A DNA stretch of 64,000 bases from contig CAJOIV010000006.1 in the NCBI GenBank assembly GCA_905234665.1, positions 1 through 64,000 of the forward strand. Reading direction: 5' to 3'. The first letter of the stretch is position 1. Each line of letters opens with the position of its first letter. Position numbers and translations under genes: made by a program. The stretch comes from an uncultured Bacteroidales bacterium (GTDB lineage: Bacteria > Bacteroidota > Bacteroidia > Bacteroidales > P3). The notes under the pieces were generated by a model that was given only the letters and a program-made list of their open reading frames with translations, did no database searches and had not been told where the DNA came from. Shown piece by piece: positions 62,142 through 64,000 of the stretch.

Positions 62142-64000
62142 ATGGGAAAGACTGCTGAGAACGACTCGCCGTTGATGCGGCAGCATGCCGAACTGAAGAG
62201 GAGGTACCCCGACGCGGTGCTGCTGTTCCGCGTGGGCGACTTCTACGAGACCTTCGGCGAAGATGCCCGTCGCGCCTCGGCCATCCTCGGCCTGACGCTG
62301 ACGCGCAAGGCCAGCGGGGGTGGCGGATACACCGACCTGGCAGGCATTCCCCACCATGCCATCGACCAGTATCTCCCGCGGCTTGTGCGGGCAGGGCTGC
62401 GCGTGGCCATCTGCGAGCAACTGGAAGACCCCAAGACCGTGAAGGGCCTCGTGAAACGCGGCATCACCGAGCTGGTGACGCCGGGCGTCTCCTACACCGA
62501 CACGACGCTGGAGGTGAAGGAGAACAACTTCCTCTGCGGCCTCCACCTGACGGACAAGGTGCACGGCATCTCGTTCCTCGACATCTCCACGGGCGAGTTC
62601 TGCCTATATCGACAAACTGATGCAGAACTTCCACCCCGCCGAGGTGGTGCTGCAGCGAGGCAAGCTGCACTGGTTCCAGGATCATTTCCCCGAGAAGTAC
62701 TATACCAACACCTTCGACGACTGGGTGTTCACCTCGGACTATGCCCACGAGCTGCTGCTGAAACAGTTCGGCACGGCCTCGTTGAAGGGCTTCGGCGTAG
62801 AGGACCTGACGATGGGCATCGTGGCCGCCGGCGCGGTGCTGCAATATCTGCAGGACACCCAGCACGACCGTACCCAGCATATCTGCAAAATCAACCGCAT
62901 CGACGAGTCGCGCTATGTGTGGCTCGACAAGTTCACCGCCCGCAACCTGGAGCTAGTACACTCGCCCAACGAGCGTGCCCGCACCTTGCTCGATGTCCTG
63001 GACCAGACCTCCACCCCCATGGGGTCGCGCCTCCTGCGCCGCTGGATAGTGATGCCGCTGAAGGACCCCCAGGCCATCGAGGAGAGGCTGAAGGTGGTGG
63101 ATTACCTGGTGCGCAACCGCGATTTCGCCATCCAGCTGCTCCAGCAGATACGGGCCATCGGCGACCTGGAGCGCCTCATCTCGAAGGTGGCCGTCGGACG
63201 CATCAACCCCCGTGAACTGCTTCAGCTGCGCCGTGCGCTGGAGGCTGTGGGGAAGATACAGGCGCTATGCCAGTCCACGGGTGAAGAGACCTGGACGCGC
63301 ATCATGGGGCGGCTGAACGCCTGTAAGGAAATCAGCGACCGCATCGGGCGCGAGATACAGGAAGACCCGCCCGTCAAGGTGGAGAAGGGCAGTGTGATAG
63401 CCCCCGGCGTGAATGCCGAGCTGGACGAGCTGCGCGGCATGGCGGGGTCGGGAAAGGAATACCTCATGCGTCTCCAACAGCGCGAGGTGGAACTGACAGG
63501 CATCAGCTCGCTGAAGGTGGGCTACAACAATATCTTCGGCTACTATCTGGAGGTCACCAACACCCACAAGGACAAGGTGCCGGAGACCTGGATACGCAAG
63601 CAGACCCTGACCAACGCCGAGCGTTATATCACCCCCGAATTGAAAGAGTACGAGGCTAAAATCCTCGGTGCCGAGGAACGCATCCTGGCCCTTGAGGCCC
63701 AACTGTACGAGCAGCTGCTCTCGGCATTGATGAACTATGTGGAGCCCATCCAGTACGATGCCCAGATTGTGGCACAGACGGACTGCCTCCAGAGTTTCGC
63801 CGAGGTCTCGTTGGCCAACAACTACTGCCGTCCCGAATTGGGCGACGACCGCATTATCGATATCAGGGAAGGCCGTCACCCCGTCATCGAGACGCAGCTG
63901 CCGCTGGGCGAGCAGTATATCAGCAACGATGTGCTGCTGGATCCCGATAGTCAGCAGATTATCATCATCACCGGTCCCAACATGTCGGGTAAGTCGGCCC
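62142..64000 (+). pseudogene. mutS: DNA mismatch repair protein MutS, apparent frameshift and cut by window edge
   Basis: The gene starts [39 protein letters not shown], with the mismatch-binding F-x-E motif (FYETF), and reads normally to [11 protein letters not shown] (about residue 153, position 62600). There the frame breaks. The correct continuation ([20 protein letters not shown]) is in the +1 frame from 62602, and it stays open to the right edge through the core, lever and clamp domains to the Walker A GPNMSGKS at 63973. Compared with remembered Bacteroides MutS, about seven codons are missing at the break, so a deletion of about 20 bases fits. A sequencing or assembly error could look the same. 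Out-of-frame text from 62601 to 63215 is not real protein. Confidence 0.85.

Noticed and set aside
62601-63215. C-terminal part of the first mutS frame read as protein
   Set aside because: After the frameshift the text is Arg/Pro/Ala-rich and unlike MutS, while the +1 frame gives the family sequence.

Overview
The window comes from a member of the Bacteroidota, most likely an uncultured Bacteroidales. The pointers are promoters of the form TTTG-N19-TAnnTTTG or TAnnTTTG alone, TonB-dependent receptors, a C10 protease with a type IX secretion (T9SS) C-terminal sorting domain next to a DUF4835 gene, the BtuB-BtuG vitamin B12 pair, a Bacteroidetes-type LspA, and weak use of Shine-Dalgarno sites. 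The backbone is GC-rich. No tRNA, rRNA, CRISPR array, phage or transposase gene was seen.

Layout. 1-9110: 5' part of serC (minus strand), a 715-base gap with DnaA boxes (candidate oriC), dnaA, a flavin reductase, a 2-hydroxyacid dehydrogenase, a secreted C10 protease, a strong bidirectional terminator, then an aminotransferase and a DUF4835/PorD-like gene on the minus strand. 9385-39039: one long co-directional exopolysaccharide/O-antigen locus from a clear promoter to a perfect terminator. It holds a Wza-like export lipoprotein, wecB-wecC (UDP-ManNAcA), rfbABCD (dTDP-rhamnose), an iron-sulfur F420-dehydrogenase-like protein, acetyltransferases, a flippase, a polymerase candidate, five glycosyltransferases, a pyruvyltransferase, an acyltransferase, a fused dehydrogenase/oxidoreductase, a heparinase-like protein, a PglC-like initiating transferase, two PglD-like acetyltransferases and a PglE-like aminotransferase. 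The block from rfbC (15204) to about 36050 is strikingly AT-rich against GC-rich flanks, which suggests cassette exchange. No Wzc-type copolymerase is present.

39062-46727: trkA with two trkH genes, ftsE, an OmpA-family lipid-envelope protein, a FemAB/GNAT-like protein and rlmH. 46731-50358: a repeat element with inverted ends, a PHP/DRTGG gene pair, a small conserved-looking protein and two paralogous outer-membrane proteins. 50392-53808: btuG and btuB behind a cobalamin riboswitch. 54058-64000: an M16 protease, an ion channel, a TonB receptor with its DUF4249 partner, a SerA-like dehydrogenase, a DUF3109 protein, lspA and the 5' two-thirds of mutS, which carries an apparent frameshift.

The most unusual thread is a set of short-unit repeats: 7-base units at gene junctions and inside two coding sequences, 11-base units in three intergenic gaps, 9- and 8-base units elsewhere, and a palindromic element that supplies the C-terminus of one protein. 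A frameshifted mutS in the same window makes the stability of these arrays worth examining.
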